Positions 44,042 through 53,917 of a stretch of DNA of 64,000 nucleotides are shown piece after piece. The DNA lies in assembly GCA_032164245.1 (NCBI GenBank), contig JAVMKO010000005.1:46578193-46642192 (forward strand), given 5' to 3'. The notes beneath the pieces are model-generated. The model did no database searches. It was not told where the DNA came from and worked only from the letters and a program-made list of their open reading frames with translations. The position numbers and the translations under genes are program-made. Source of the DNA: Sternotherus odoratus (lineage: Eukaryota > Chordata > Testudines > Kinosternidae). How positions within the stretch are numbered: the stretch's first letter is position 1; each line of letters begins with the position of its first letter.

Positions 44042-44246
44042 CAGGCATGTCGCGTTTTACGTACATTTAAATTGTGCGATTTCCACTTTATGCAGTCGTC
44101 AAAAAAAAAAAAAAAAAGTAAGGGAAAACAAAAAATATAAAAAACTTTCTTTAGTGTGGGCAATTTTGCCCGCCATTGAAGTCAATGGGGTTTCAGCTAT
44201 ATGCGGAAATCACGGAGCCGACCTTGCGTAAGACACGACATGCCTG
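44042..44246. mobile_element. Tc1/mariner (Tigger-like) MITE, TA target
   Basis: Ends CAGGCATGTCGCGTTTTACG and CGTAAGACACGACATGCCTG are inverse; TA flanks both sides (44040-44041, 44247-44248). Contains an A18 run. Sister copy at 50757-50940. Confidence 0.8.
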
Positions 44247-44331
44247 TATTTGAAAATGTGGAAAAACATCCGAAAATATTTACTACAGTTCAGTTGGTAT
44301 TCTATTGTTCAACAGTGTGATTGACAGTCCT

Positions 44332-44599
44332 AATTTTAACATTTTATGATTTTAGATTTAGCTTTAAGTTTCATATTACTACTTTTGGGGGGTTTGTGCA
44401 TTGGCCCAATGCTAAGCTGCAATTAATAAACTGTTCTGTTCGTGGTTGCTTCAGTTCCTTTCAGATCAGATTTCAAATGAAGAAAATAGTGACAAACTTA
44501 TTAGGATAAGAGAAGTGATGATAAACTATGTATATCTGTGTGATCAACTTCACCTTAAGGAAAAATGGTCCCCTTCACATCTGCATAGATAAAAGCAGA
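44332..44599. other. No recognised feature
   Basis: Short AT-rich stretch with nothing identified. Confidence 0.3.
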
Positions 44600-44722
44600 T
44601 TCAAGAATAGCAGCCGTGTTAGTCTATCCGTAAAGAAAGTGAGGGATACTTGTAGCACCTTAGAGACTAACTAGTTTATTTCAGCATAAGCTTTCGTGAG
44701 CTATAGCTCACTTCATCGGAGG
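44600..44722 (-). repeat. Unnamed repeat copy (AATAGCAGCCGTGTTAGTC)
   Basis: Has both ends: AAGAATAGCAGCCGTGTTAG ... CATAAGCTTTCGTGAGCTAT and AGCTCACTTCATCGGAGGCA. Inverse of the copy at 14937. It continues into sequence (CAGAATGGAACAGAAG...) that is interrupted by the LTR at 44802. Confidence 0.8.
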
Positions 44723-44801
44723 CACAGAATGGAACAGAAGTAAAATGCATTTATACACACAGAAAGAAAAAGAAAAGAAAAAAAATTGTACATTAGCATA
44801 C

Positions 44802-45497
44802 TGTGGCGGGGTGACCACCCGCCCCCTACCAGAAGGGGCTTGGGAAAGCCCCTTAAGGGATTTGAAAAGCCCAGGAAGGGGGTTTGAAGCTGGGAGCCAG
44901 CAGGCTTTTCAGGCCACGCCCCAAACACAGGCCTGTATAAAGGCTGGGAGGCAGGGGCCTAGAGGAAGCAGTCTCCTCTGTATTCAGAGGGAGACAGGCC
45001 TGGCTGCAGGAGCTGAAGCCAGGTACCTGGGTTAGGGCAGAACTGGGGCAGGGCAGAGGGGGCTGGGCAGGCTCTAGCCGAGAGCCCCAGGCCTCCGGGC
45101 CTGACACAGGCCCGACCCAGGAGTACCAGGGCTGCAGGGGGCAGCCCAGGGCTGGAGATAGCGACATCAGGCCAACCCTCCTTGCCTGTGATGAGAAGCC
45201 ATGATACTGCAGTCCGCCCCAGTGAGCGGGGGCAAGTGGTGACTGACAGTGGCACACTCTGAGGTGAGGTGGGGATAGGCGGTAGAGGGTTCCCCTGGGG
45301 AGGGGAGACCCTCACACCACAGGGGGTACTGCAGGGGTGCAGCACCCACAGTTGGAGGGCACCGGGGTTCAGGAGGGACACGGGGCCAGCAAGGGAGCGG
45401 GGCATCAACCTGCGGAGGGCGCTCTGGACGCTGAAGGAGCTGATTCCCCAGACGACCAGCGGGAGGCGCTGCAGGGGTGAGTGTGAGCCCTGTTACA
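44802..45497 (+). mobile_element. Solo LTR, 696 bp, with perfect 5-bp duplication CATAC
   Basis: It starts TGTGGCGGGGTGACCACC and ends GAGCCCTGTTACA. CATAC flanks at 44797-44801 and 45498-45502. GC-rich, with a TATAAAGG box near 44936. No internal coding. Overlapping GC-rich frames (up to 149 codons) on the minus strand are not genes. Confidence 0.85.
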
Positions 45498-45502
45498 CAT
45501 AC

Positions 45503-45694
45503 CAATTCTAAGAGGGTTGTTAAATTTAGATGGTCCATTATCACTAGGAGAAAAATACACCTTTTGAAATGGAGATCTTTTGTCAGTAACTCAGGAAATG
45601 CAATTAATTAACGTAATGAGAGAACCAATCTGAACTTCTGTTACGCCCCTGGTTAATAGTATCCAATTTGAAAATTAATTCCAGTTGCTCAGTT
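45503..45694. repeat. Continuation of the repeat split by the LTR
   Basis: ACCAATTCTAAGAGGGTTGT and ATGGTCCATTATCACTAGGA read on from the sequence left of the LTR. This suggests the LTR entered a repeat that I cannot name. Confidence 0.35.
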
Positions 45695-45952
45695 TCTCGT
45701 TTAAGGTTTCATGTGCCAGTGATACATTTTAACATTTTTAGAAGGTCTCTTTCTACAAGTCTTTAATATATAACTAAACTATTGTTGTATGTAAAGTAAA
45801 TAAGGTTTTTAAAATGTTTAAGACGCTTCACCTAAAATTAAATTAAAATGCAGAGCTACCCAGACCGGTGGCCAGGACCCAGGCTATGTGAGTGCCACTG
45901 AAAATCAGATTGCGTGCCGCCTTTGGCATCCATGTCATAGGTCGCCTACCCC
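45695..45952 (-). mobile_element. hAT MITE, one end missing
   Basis: GTTTCATGTGCCAGTGATAC, AACTATTGTTGTATGTAAAG and the terminus GGTCGCCTACCCCTG; inverse of the 27409-27719 family. The other terminus is absent. Confidence 0.85.
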
Positions 45953-46409
45953 TGTGCTAGAGGCTGGAGAGCCTGATTCAACAAAACAGGAAGAGGGAGC
46001 CCAGACCAGCGGAGCAGGTTGGCTGAGTGAAATCCCAGTATGTCAGATGGCATCCCAGATAGTTAAAATGCCCCATCTTTCTTCTGCATAGTCAAGCTTC
46101 AAAGCTATATTAAGTCAATGTTCAGTTGTAAACATTTGAAAGAACATCCATAACATTTTGTTCAGAGTTACAAACATTTCACAGTTATGAACAACCTCAG
46201 TTCCTCAGGTGTTCATAACTCTGAGGTTCTACTGTACTTGCTGTGGTATAGGATAATGTCTCTATGCAACTGTATGCATAAACAGTTCCTTCACAAGCAG
46301 GAATTAGTGGGTTAAATTGTTCCTCTTGCCTTCTATTCTGCAGCAGATCTAATTGTTTCAGTGCTCCCATATATCCAGTTCAGTGGGAATTCAAGAATAG
46401 AACTTGGAG
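45953..46409. other. No recognised feature
   Basis: AT-rich stretch without recognised features, apart from AGTTACAAACATTTCACAGT and TCATAACTCTGAGGTTCTAC, which look repeat-derived. Confidence 0.3.
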
Positions 46410-46490
46410 TTCTAACTTGGTTCTGCCATTGATCCATCATACATTCTTGGACAAATCACAGCCTCTGTGCCTTAGTTCCTCAATCTATAC
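46410..46490 (+). repeat. MIR-type SINE fragment
   Basis: GGACAAATCACAGCCTCTGT and GCCTTAGTTCCTCAATCTAT correspond to the MIR core. It is cut by a hAT MITE at 46491. Confidence 0.65.
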
Positions 46491-46745
46491 AGGAATCAGC
46501 AACCTTTCAGAAGTGGTGTGCCGAGTCTTCATTTATTCACTCTAATTTAAAGTTTCATGTGCCAGTAATACATTTTAACGTTTTTAGAAGGTCTCTTTCT
46601 ATAAATCTAACACAAACTAAACTATTGTTGCATGTAAAGTAAATAAGGTTTTTTAAATATTTAAGAAGCTTCATTTAAAATGAAATTAAAATGCAGAGCC
46701 TCCCGGACTGATGGCCAGGACCAGGACAGTGAGTGCCACTGAAAT
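46491..46745 (-). mobile_element. hAT MITE, right-truncated
   Basis: CAGGAATCAGCAACCTTTCA and GTGGTGTGCCGAGTCTTCAT, then the body shared with 45695-45952. Stops at GAGTGCCACTGAAA. Confidence 0.85.
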
Positions 46746-46904
46746 AGCCTCAAAATCGTGCAGAAGTTTTTTGATGTTGGTAGAGCAGCATTTGGAAATC
46801 CTTTGATTGAATGTCTCAGCCATGCCCTCTGAGTGAAAAATATGAGGCAGCTAAAGAGACTCTGAAAACTCTGAGTTTACATTCATGAAACTTTAAATTT
46901 CATA

Positions 46905-47078
46905 GGTAACAAAGAGTCCTGTGGCACCTTAAAGACTAACTAAAGTATTGAAACATAAGGTTTTTTGGGCTAGCCCACAAAAGCTTATGCTTCAATACTT
47001 TAGTTAGTCTTTAAGGTGCCACAGGACTCTGTTACCTCTGCTATTCCAGACTAACACGGCTACCTCTCTGATTTTTAA
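46905..47078. repeat. Head-to-head copies of the unnamed repeat forming a palindrome
   Basis: Left arm about 46906-46957 (AGTCCTGTGGCACCTTAAAG ... GAAACATAAG) and right arm about 46983-47034 (CTTATGCTTCAATACTTTAG ... AGGACTCTGTTA) are reverse complements with two small differences and a 25-base spacer. The right part continues to CAGACTAACACGGCTACCTC. Confidence 0.85.
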
Positions 47079-48707
47079 ATTTCATGCAGTCAGAGGGATA
47101 GGAATTGCCCTCTTGTGTAGCAACTGAACTGCATAGCTCTCCAACCCTGGAGATATCAAGAATCACAAAGAAATCCCACAGATCTTCAGTTATTCAGAGA
47201 GCCAGGCCCTCCACGGGTCCGGCCCTCCACGGGCCCTTCCCCCCCAACGCCACATCCCAGCTTCCTCAGCAGGAGTTCCAAAGATGCCCCCTGCCTATGC
47301 TTAGGGGCCTGCCTTCTAAGGGGGTTGGCAGTATGGAACAGGAACATATGAGAACTGATGTTGTCATGGTTAGCTTTAATTCCTGCAGGTACATCCAAGA
47401 AGGTTTGCTATGAAGTGATTTCATCTACAGTAGCAGACCCTCCATCCATCCCCTGCTTGTACAAACACTTGGAGAGGCTTGACTGCATAACTTTTGCAGA
47501 GGGTACCATGGAAGCTGAGGAAATGCACAGGAGAAAAATAATGCCATGCTGGCTCAACTCTGCCTCCCACAGATTTTACATACATCACATCTTCCATAGC
47601 TTTATTGTGTCCACAGCCAGTATCTGATGGGATGATCTGGCCTTAGATGCATTATATAAGCGGAAAATACTATTTAGTATGGCCCACTCCTAAGCAGAAC
47701 TTTTTATTCAACAAACAGAACTCAATGACCCAGTCCATTTGTGTAAAGCTCCCTTCTCATGGGTTAGCAGGTTTCCAACTCAAAAAATGTCTGCTTTGAA
47801 GCTCTGAAGTTTAAGTAGATTATCTTGTTACAATAGTATAGTACAAACATTTTAATGGAGTTGTTGACATGTCTAATAAAAAGTGTAAATAAAATGCCTG
47901 CCAATCTGTTATTTTTGCAGGCACAGAAGTTTTTTGTCCCTATTTAATCAGGCACAGCTGGAAGTAACCTTACCCCAGGGTAAAGAAGAAATCAGGCTGC
48001 ATATTGTTTTACTAGCAACCACCTCCCTATAAGACCCTATGCCTTTACCTAGAACACAATGTGATCATTAAACTGCTACAAATATACTTCCCAGCCTGCA
48101 CTGACCTGCTGCATCCCATATAAAGAGCAAGGCTGCAGTCAAGAGCTTTGGAGTATGGCACTGAAAAATAATTTATGTATTAATGAAGTATTGACACTGG
48201 GGCTCTCCTAGGCTTCTCAAAAAGAGAGCTGCAGGGGCGAGTGGGAGCGCATGAAAGCTAGTTATTGCTTGACATTTTATAAAGGAGATAAATTCCTAAC
48301 ATAAAGGTATACAGATGTACAGAGCACCAATTTAGCTCCAAACTATTTAAGTAATTTCTATTGTTGTTCTTTATTGCTATTTTTGCAAACACTTGCTATT
48401 CTTGTACCTAATAATTTTACCTGCTTACAACTCTGCCCTTGGTAGAAAATATATTTCTGACTAATTTAATGGCTAAATATATAGTTCAGTGACATGTAAG
48501 CCATACCACTCAAGAGATCAGGCTTTCAGTATTCGCAACCAGAGTGCACCCAACAATCAAAAGTATCTTAGATGTTTACTTACTGCCATTTGCAGTATTG
48601 TAAGAATAAAAGTTGTTTTTCTAAACCTTGAACAGAATAGGAGCACAGGACTTACTGTAAAATGACTATTTTTACAGGCTTGGGTTCCAGCTTCAGACCA
48701 CTTAGAA
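47079..48707. other. No recognised feature
   Basis: Mostly unique-looking. A duplicated phrase (CAGGCCCTCCACGGGTCCGG, then CCCTCCACGGGCC) lies near 47203-47240. No gene recognised. Confidence 0.4.
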
Positions 48708-48765
48708 CAGTGGTTTTCAACCTTTCCAGACTACTGTACCCCTTTCAGGAGTTTGATTTGTCTTA

Positions 48766-49722
48766 AGGGATGTCTTCACTACCCACTGGCAGGGCCGGCG
48801 ACAGAAATTCTTGGGCCCCCTACTCTGATCGTTTGGGGGCCCCCCCCAGCCCAGCCCGCGCTTCCCCCCCAGCTGACAGCGGCTGGGGGGGGGGGCCCAG
48901 CCCAGGCGGCGCTTCCCAGTTCCCCCCCAGCTGACAGCAGCTGGGGGGGGCCCCCAGCCAGCCGGCGCTCTCCCCCCCCCACTGCCCCCTTGCCTGCCCC
49001 CCAGTCCCCCAGGCACGCCGATGAATGAACCTCCCAAGGCAGGGGTCAACTCACCGCAGAGCCCACCCGCCTGCCCAAAGGCCCCCCCTGGAGCCACCGC
49101 CCCCCAAGTGGGGCTGGGCCCCCTGCCCTGCCCCCTTACCATGGCGAGGCCGGCTCCCCTTGACCACTTTTCCGCGCCTCTGCTCCGCTCCGCCACCGTC
49201 AGCGCTGCACACCACCAGGGCAGCGCGGCCGGGCGCGCTTCCCCGGGCCCCCGCTGTGGTTGGAGACTGCCAGCCCATCAGCCGTGCGGTGCAGGCGCTT
49301 GCCGCGCTTGCCTACAGCGCAGCGCTGGGGTGGCCGGCGGCGCCTGCCCGGGATTGCACGCGGCGCCGCGCCTCTGCAGAGGTCCAAGCATCGGGGGGCC
49401 CACCTTAAATCCAGGGCCTGGTACAGTTGTCCCCCTTATCCACCCGTCGCCGGCCCTGCCCGCTGGATCGGGGGGTAACGATCGATCTATCGCATTTCAT
49501 TAAGATGCAATAAATCGATTGCCAACAGCGCCCCCGTCGACTCCGGAACTCCAGCTCGCCGAGAGATGCAAGCTGGAGTCGACGGGGGAGCGCGCCGCCA
49601 ACCGCCGCTGCCATGAGGATGGCAGGTAAGTCAGCCGAAGATGCGCAGACTTCAGCTACATTATTCACATAGCTGAAGTTGCGTATCTTCGTCGATTCCC
49701 TCCCCCTAGTGTAGACCAGCCC
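48766..49722 (+). mobile_element. Harbinger MITE (middle level)
   Basis: Starts AGGGATGTCTTCACTACCCA and ends AGTGTAGACCAGCCC. The right part has ATCGATCTATCGCATTTCAT/GCAATAAATCGATTGCC and TCGACTCCGGAACTCCAGCT, shared with 14998-15286. Its left part is only about 24 bases before the next insertion. Confidence 0.9.
48790..49458 (+). mobile_element. GC-rich hAT MITE (innermost), 669 bp
   Basis: Starts CAGGGCCGGCGACA and ends TCGCCGGCCCTG, a good TIR. Flanking octamers CCCACTGG (48782-48789) and CCCGCTGG (49459-49466) differ at one base. The interior is C-rich and gives spurious frames of up to 160 codons on both strands. Confidence 0.95.
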
Positions 49723-50000
49723 GTACACACCTCCCAGGTTTCACCTCAATTAAAAACTCGGGCCTCTGCTTCAGGCCTGTACCCCAGCGAGTCTAACATT
49801 GGCTCTGGGAACCCCATTAAAACGAACTTCCCCAGTTTGAGAACCGCTGACATAGTATATAAAACAGTTTATATAAGTCACTGTATGAAATTTTTGTTTG
49901 AACTGACTTTGCTATTTCCTGTTGTACAATTAGGCAAATATCTAGAGGAGTTGATGTACCCCTTGGAAGACTTCCGCGTATGAGAACCACTGACTTAGAA

Positions 50001-50754
50001 CATTCAATTCAAAGAAATTCACCCGGAGATGAACTTCTGACTTGAGTACACAGGCTGCTATGGTTGGTGGAAAGAGAGGAAAGGGAACACAAGTTAAAAA
50101 AGAAGTAATTTATTTAGAACAAAATTTTGTTCATTATGTAAATTCTGATTAATTCCATTAACACCAATAAAGTTCATTCTAGATTTACACCAGTGTAACA
50201 GCAATATTTACTCCCAATGACTGCAGTTAAAGACCTGTTTTGAAGCAGTCCTGGTTTGAAATTAACAGCAAGGGAGAGAGATACCTCCTTGGGGAAAATA
50301 AATTTCTTTACAGAATTCCAAACAGATATTTGGCAGTGGAATAGTTTACAAACTCAGATTTTTAGAAACCTTGATATATATTAGACACATCAATCAGCAA
50401 AAAGGGCGAGAAACAAATTGTGATATTAAGTCCAAATAAGCTTTAAGACAAGCTCAGCATTTTTCAAGGAGTGCACAAAATGCCAGAGAGGCATTTGTGC
50501 AGCTTTTTTTCTTCTCTCTCCAAATTCATAATATAAAGTGTATTTAAAAGTTTGTTGTGGAAAAAGGACCAAATCTCCTTCCTTCTCTAAAGCTATCTGG
50601 ATAATTAGAAAGTTGATGCCTCTAAATACCTGACATGTCAGTTAGGTACAACAACCTTATAATTTGCAGGTTTGACATTTGTTTTGGTTTAGAGCACAGA
50701 TTTGAAAAAGAAGTAAGGCCTGCATCTGTTTGCCCAGTAGTTTTTTCAATAAAC
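50001..50754. other. No recognised feature
   Basis: AT-rich, unique-looking DNA. Nothing identified. Confidence 0.4.
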
Positions 50755-50756
50755 TA

Positions 50757-50940
50757 CAGGCATGTCACACCTTACGTGAGGGCTAGGTTCTGCGATTACC
50801 GCGTAAAGCGGAAATCCCATATAGCCAAAAACCATTGAGTTTAATGGCGGTTTTTTTTCTCTCCCCCCCCCCCCATTTTTCGCCCATCACATAAAGCTGA
50901 AATCGCGCACATTAAATGCGCGTAAGATGAGACTTGCCTG
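50757..50940. mobile_element. Tc1/mariner (Tigger-like) MITE, TA target
   Basis: Ends CAGGCATGTCACACCTTACG and CGTAAGATGAGACTTGCCTG; TA on both sides. Contains T8 and C14 runs. Sister of 44042-44246. Confidence 0.8.
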
Positions 50941-51239
50941 TACTGTCATTGTGACCAGGCATAACTGGAGTCAGCTTTGGCCATGGAGGGAGAAGCAGGG
51001 GGGCGTAAAAACGTCTTTCAGCACTGGCCCCAGACATTGCTGAATTTTGTCCACTATGGTCAGACCACCATGCACAGGACTAGCCTTAGGACTCTGAAGA
51101 GGGTCAAGTAGGTGATTCCCCCATCCCCTTTAAAGCCCCACAAATTTTTGAAATGTCTTTTCCTGATCACCCAGCTTGGCAAGCACACCTAGCAGCTCTG
51201 TTGTGTACAACTGCTCAGCTGACCATGTTGGCTACACAC

Positions 51240-51446
51240 TTCAGTTGTGCTGTGGATTGGAGTAGACAACAGATATTGGATCTTCTGGGCATGTGGGGAG
51301 AAGAGGCTGTGCAAACACAGCTGCAGACCAGCTGTAGAAATGTTGAAATCTGTGAGCAGCAGACTGCTCAGAGGATGCAGGAAAAGGGGTACAACAGGGA
51401 CCGGCAGCAATGCCAACACCAGAAAGCAAAGAAAACCAACAGTTAA
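51240..51446 (+). pseudogene. Harbinger SANT/Myb-like protein fragment
   Basis: The plus frame has WSRQQILDLLGMWGEEAVQT, then CRNVEICEQQTAQRMQEKGY and NRDRQQCQHQKAKKT before a stop at 51446. These are the first two helix blocks of the Harbinger SANT-type protein; the block after QQCQ is lost to an early stop. Compare 14125-14457 and 56422-57251. The frame is open from 51153, but the first about 30 codons resemble leader sequence, so a start cannot be set. A DNA-binding remnant, not expected to function. Confidence 0.7.
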
Positions 51447-51906
51447 TCTGGTTCCGAGCTACAGACCTCCTGCTTTTACAAAGAGTTGCATACCATATTG
51501 GTGAAGACCCTACCACTATCCCACACACTGCAATGGATACTTCTGAGAAGCCCAAGCCACAGGGCCCTGACCTGAAAAGCAGGTGCAAGGAGGTGGTTAA
51601 GGAGGAGGAGTGTGGAGGACATGAGATTAGGGGACCCAGCTACACAAGCCAGAATTTGTGAGAGACTCCACCACAGTCCAGTCAGTCCTGGCAGTTGAGC
51701 ACAGGTAAGCCTGATGCAGGAGAAGGATCCCTGGATAAGTGTGTACATTTATGTCCCATTACATGATGGTGATCCCAACTTACCACGACATAGCTATTAA
51801 CTTTGCATTAATTTACTCATATTAGAAGAGGAAGCGATACAACAAAGAGAATTATCTGCTTTACATTCCCCCGCAGAGATATGCAAGACCACCATAAGGA
51901 ACAGGT

Positions 51907-52110
51907 TATTTATGTACGCAGCAATCTCCCTTGAATCCTCCTGAGACATTTTGATGAAACATTAATCAAAGTTCTCCACAATCCTCTCACAAAGGTTTCT
52001 AGGAATGGCAGAATTATTTCTTGTTCCATAGTAGGACATTTGCCCATGCCAATCAGTGATAAATTCAGAAAGCACCTTTGCAGCAGACAGGCTAGTGACA
52101 AACGGGCCAT
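51907..52110 (-). pseudogene. Conserved antisense block of Harbinger elements (unknown product)
   Basis: One minus-strand frame reads HGPFVTSLSAAKVLSEFITD, WHGQMSYYGTRNNSAIPRNL and CERIVENFD before a stop, then FIKMSQEDSREIA. The frame at 57640-57308 is similar: PGPYVARLC, WRGKVTYHGEWNKAALPRNL and LQESFMEMFLE. Both lie after the SANT N-terminal coding part, on the opposite strand. Similarity at protein level in two diverged copies suggests past coding. I know of no function. Confidence 0.5.
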
Positions 52111-52519
52111 GGAGAATTAGGGACACCAGCAGCATAGAATCATAGAATATTAGAGTTGGAAGGTACCTCTGGAGGTCATCTAGTCCAACCCCCTACTCAA
52201 AGCAGGACCAATCCCCAACTAAATCATTCCAGCCAGGGCTTTATCAAGCCTGACTTTAAAAACCTCTAAGGAAGGTGATTCTACCACCTCTCTAGGTAAC
52301 CCATTCCACTACTTGACCACCCTCCTAGTGAAAACGTTTTTCCTAATATCCAACCTAAACCTTCCCAACTGCAACCTGAGACCATTACTCCTTGTTCGGT
52401 CATCTGCTACCACGGAGAACAGTCTAGATCCATCCTCTTTAGAATCCCCTTTCAGGTAGTTGAAAGCAGCTACAAATATCCCCCCCAGTCTTCTCTTCTG
52501 TAGACTAAACTTCCTTTTC

Positions 52520-53032
52520 CACAGACTGCTGGTCACCTCCTCCCCATGCTGTGTTGCCCAGTGCAGGAGTCTGAGAGCTGACCTTGTTCGTGAAGAAAGA
52601 GGCAAAAAAAGCATTGAGTACATTTGCTTTTTCCACATCCTCTGTCACTAGATTGCCTCCCTCATTCAGTAAGGGGCCCACATTTTCCTTGACTTTCTTC
52701 TTGTTGCTAACATACCTAAAGAAACCCTTCTTGTTACCCTTAACATCCTTTGCTAGCTGCAATTCCAAGTGTGATTTAGCCTTCCTGCTTTTACCCCTGC
52801 ATGCCGGAGCAATATTTTTATATTCCTCCCTGGTCATTTGCCCAGTCTTCCACTTCTTGTAAGCCTCTTTTTTGCATTTAAGATCAGCAAGGATTTCACT
52901 GTTCAACCAAGCTGGTCGCCTACCATATTTACTATTCTTTCTACACATCAGGATGGTTTGTTCCTGCAACCTCAATAAGGATTCTTTAAAATACAGCCAG
53001 CTTTCCTGGACTCCTTTCCCCTTCATGTTCAT
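52520..53032 (-). pseudogene. CR1 ORF2, endonuclease-RT linker
   Basis: Minus frame 53032-52505 reads QESWLYFKESLLRLQEQTIL, RRPAWLNSEILADLKCKKEA, SHLELQLAKDVKGNKKGFFR and NVLNAFFASFFTNKVSSQTP. This is the connector that lies between the endonuclease and RT fingers in CR1 ORF2. It is open for about 170 codons, then runs into 3' UTR sequence, so the RT is lost. The frame differs from the preceding endonuclease part by a shift near 53033. Confidence 0.85.
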
Positions 53033-53035
53033 CTC

Positions 53036-53873
53036 TCAGGGGATCCTGCCCATGAGTTCCCCGAGGGAGTCAAAGTCTGCTTTTCTGAAGTCCAGGGTCC
53101 GTGTTCTATTGCTCTCCTTTTTTCCCTGTGTCAGGATCCTGAACTCGATCATCTCATGGTCACTGCCTCCCAGGTTCCCATCCACTTTTGCGTCCCCTAC
53201 TAATTCTTCACGGTTTGTGAGCAGCAGGTCAAGAAAAGCTCTGCCCCTAGTTGGTTCCTGCAGCACTAAGAAATTGTCCCCTACACTTTCCAAAAACTTC
53301 CTTGATTGTCTGTGTACCGCTGTATTGCTCTCCCAGCAGATATCAGGATGATTGAAATCTCCCATGAGAACCATGGCTTGCGATCTAGTAATTTCTCTTA
53401 GTTTCTCTTAGTTGCTGGAAGAAAGCCTCATCCATCTCATCCTCCTGGTCTGGTGGTCTACAGCAGACTCCCACCACGACAGCAGCCTTGTTGCTCACAC
53501 TTCTAAACTTAATCCAGAGACTCTCAGGTTTTTCTGCAGCTTCATACCAGAGCTCTGAGCAGTTGTACTGTTCTCTTACATACAATGCAAATCCCCCAAC
53601 CTTTCTGCCCTGCCTGTCCTTCCTGAACAGTTTATATCCATCCATGACAGTACTCCAGTCATGTGAGTTATCCCACCAAGTCTCTGTTATTCCAATCACA
53701 TCATAGTTCTTTGACTGTGCCAGAACTTCCAGTTCTCCCTGCTTGTTTCCCAGACTTCCTGCATTTGTGTATAGGCACTTAAGATAACTCGCTGATTGTC
53801 CCACCTTCTCAGTATGAGACAGGAGTCCTCCCTTCTTGCGCCTTCCTGGTTGTGCTAGGTCGCGGAATCCCAT
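53036..53873 (-). pseudogene. CR1 ORF2 endonuclease domain (APE type), frameshifted
   Basis: The domain nicks target DNA to prime reverse transcription. From 53873 the minus strand reads LKCLYTNAGSLGNKQGELEV, YDVIGITETWWDNSHDW (catalytic Glu region), VGGFALYVREQYNCSELWYE and VGVCCRPPDQEDEMDEAFF. After a shift near 53380 it continues [18 protein letters not shown] (the GDFN block with the catalytic Asp and Asn) and [10 protein letters not shown] (the SDH block with the catalytic His). All main active-site blocks are visible, but they fall in two frames. Confidence 0.9.
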
Positions 53874-53917
53874 TTCCCCACTTACCTCAGGGCTTTGGTC
53901 TCCTTCCCCCGGCGTAC

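Larger units (their letters stand above)
41313..44331 (-). mobile_element. Fold-back hAT element with long inverted arms
   Basis: The left end GGGCTGTCAACTGATT and right end GTGATTGACAGTCC form the TIR. The arms extend far inward. 41313-41800 (AAACAATGATAGAACACCAT, ACAGCACAGAATACAAAGTG, TCCTATTTCTTGTTCAG) is recognisably the inverse of about 43560-44331. The middle holds a transposase scrap on the minus strand (43183-43458). The element is broken by a CR1 (41803-43158) and by a TA-flanked MITE (44042-44246), so it is older than both. Confidence 0.75.
48708..49992 (+). mobile_element. hAT MITE (outermost of a three-level nest), perfect 8-bp duplication
   Basis: Starts CAGTGGTTTTCAACCTTTCC and ends TGAGAACCACTG. 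ACTTAGAA flanks at 48700-48707 and 49993-50000. Same family as 34400-34880. Its own sequence is only 48708-48765 and about 49723-49992; the rest is inserted. Confidence 0.95.
51130..52133. mobile_element. Harbinger remnant (SANT part plus conserved antisense block)
   Basis: The leader GACCATGTTGGCTACACAC and a SANT frame on the plus strand are followed by diverged sequence and a minus-strand block (51907-52110) shared with another Harbinger copy. No TIR or transposase is seen. The right side is cut by the CR1 end at 52134. Confidence 0.65.

Noticed and set aside
44853..45544. Minus frames of 125-149 codons
   Set aside because: Inside a GC-rich solo LTR with a clean target duplication; Pro/Leu-rich without motif.
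49021..49503. 160-codon plus frame
   Set aside because: Crosses the end of a GC-rich hAT MITE into the Harbinger MITE, so it is not one gene.
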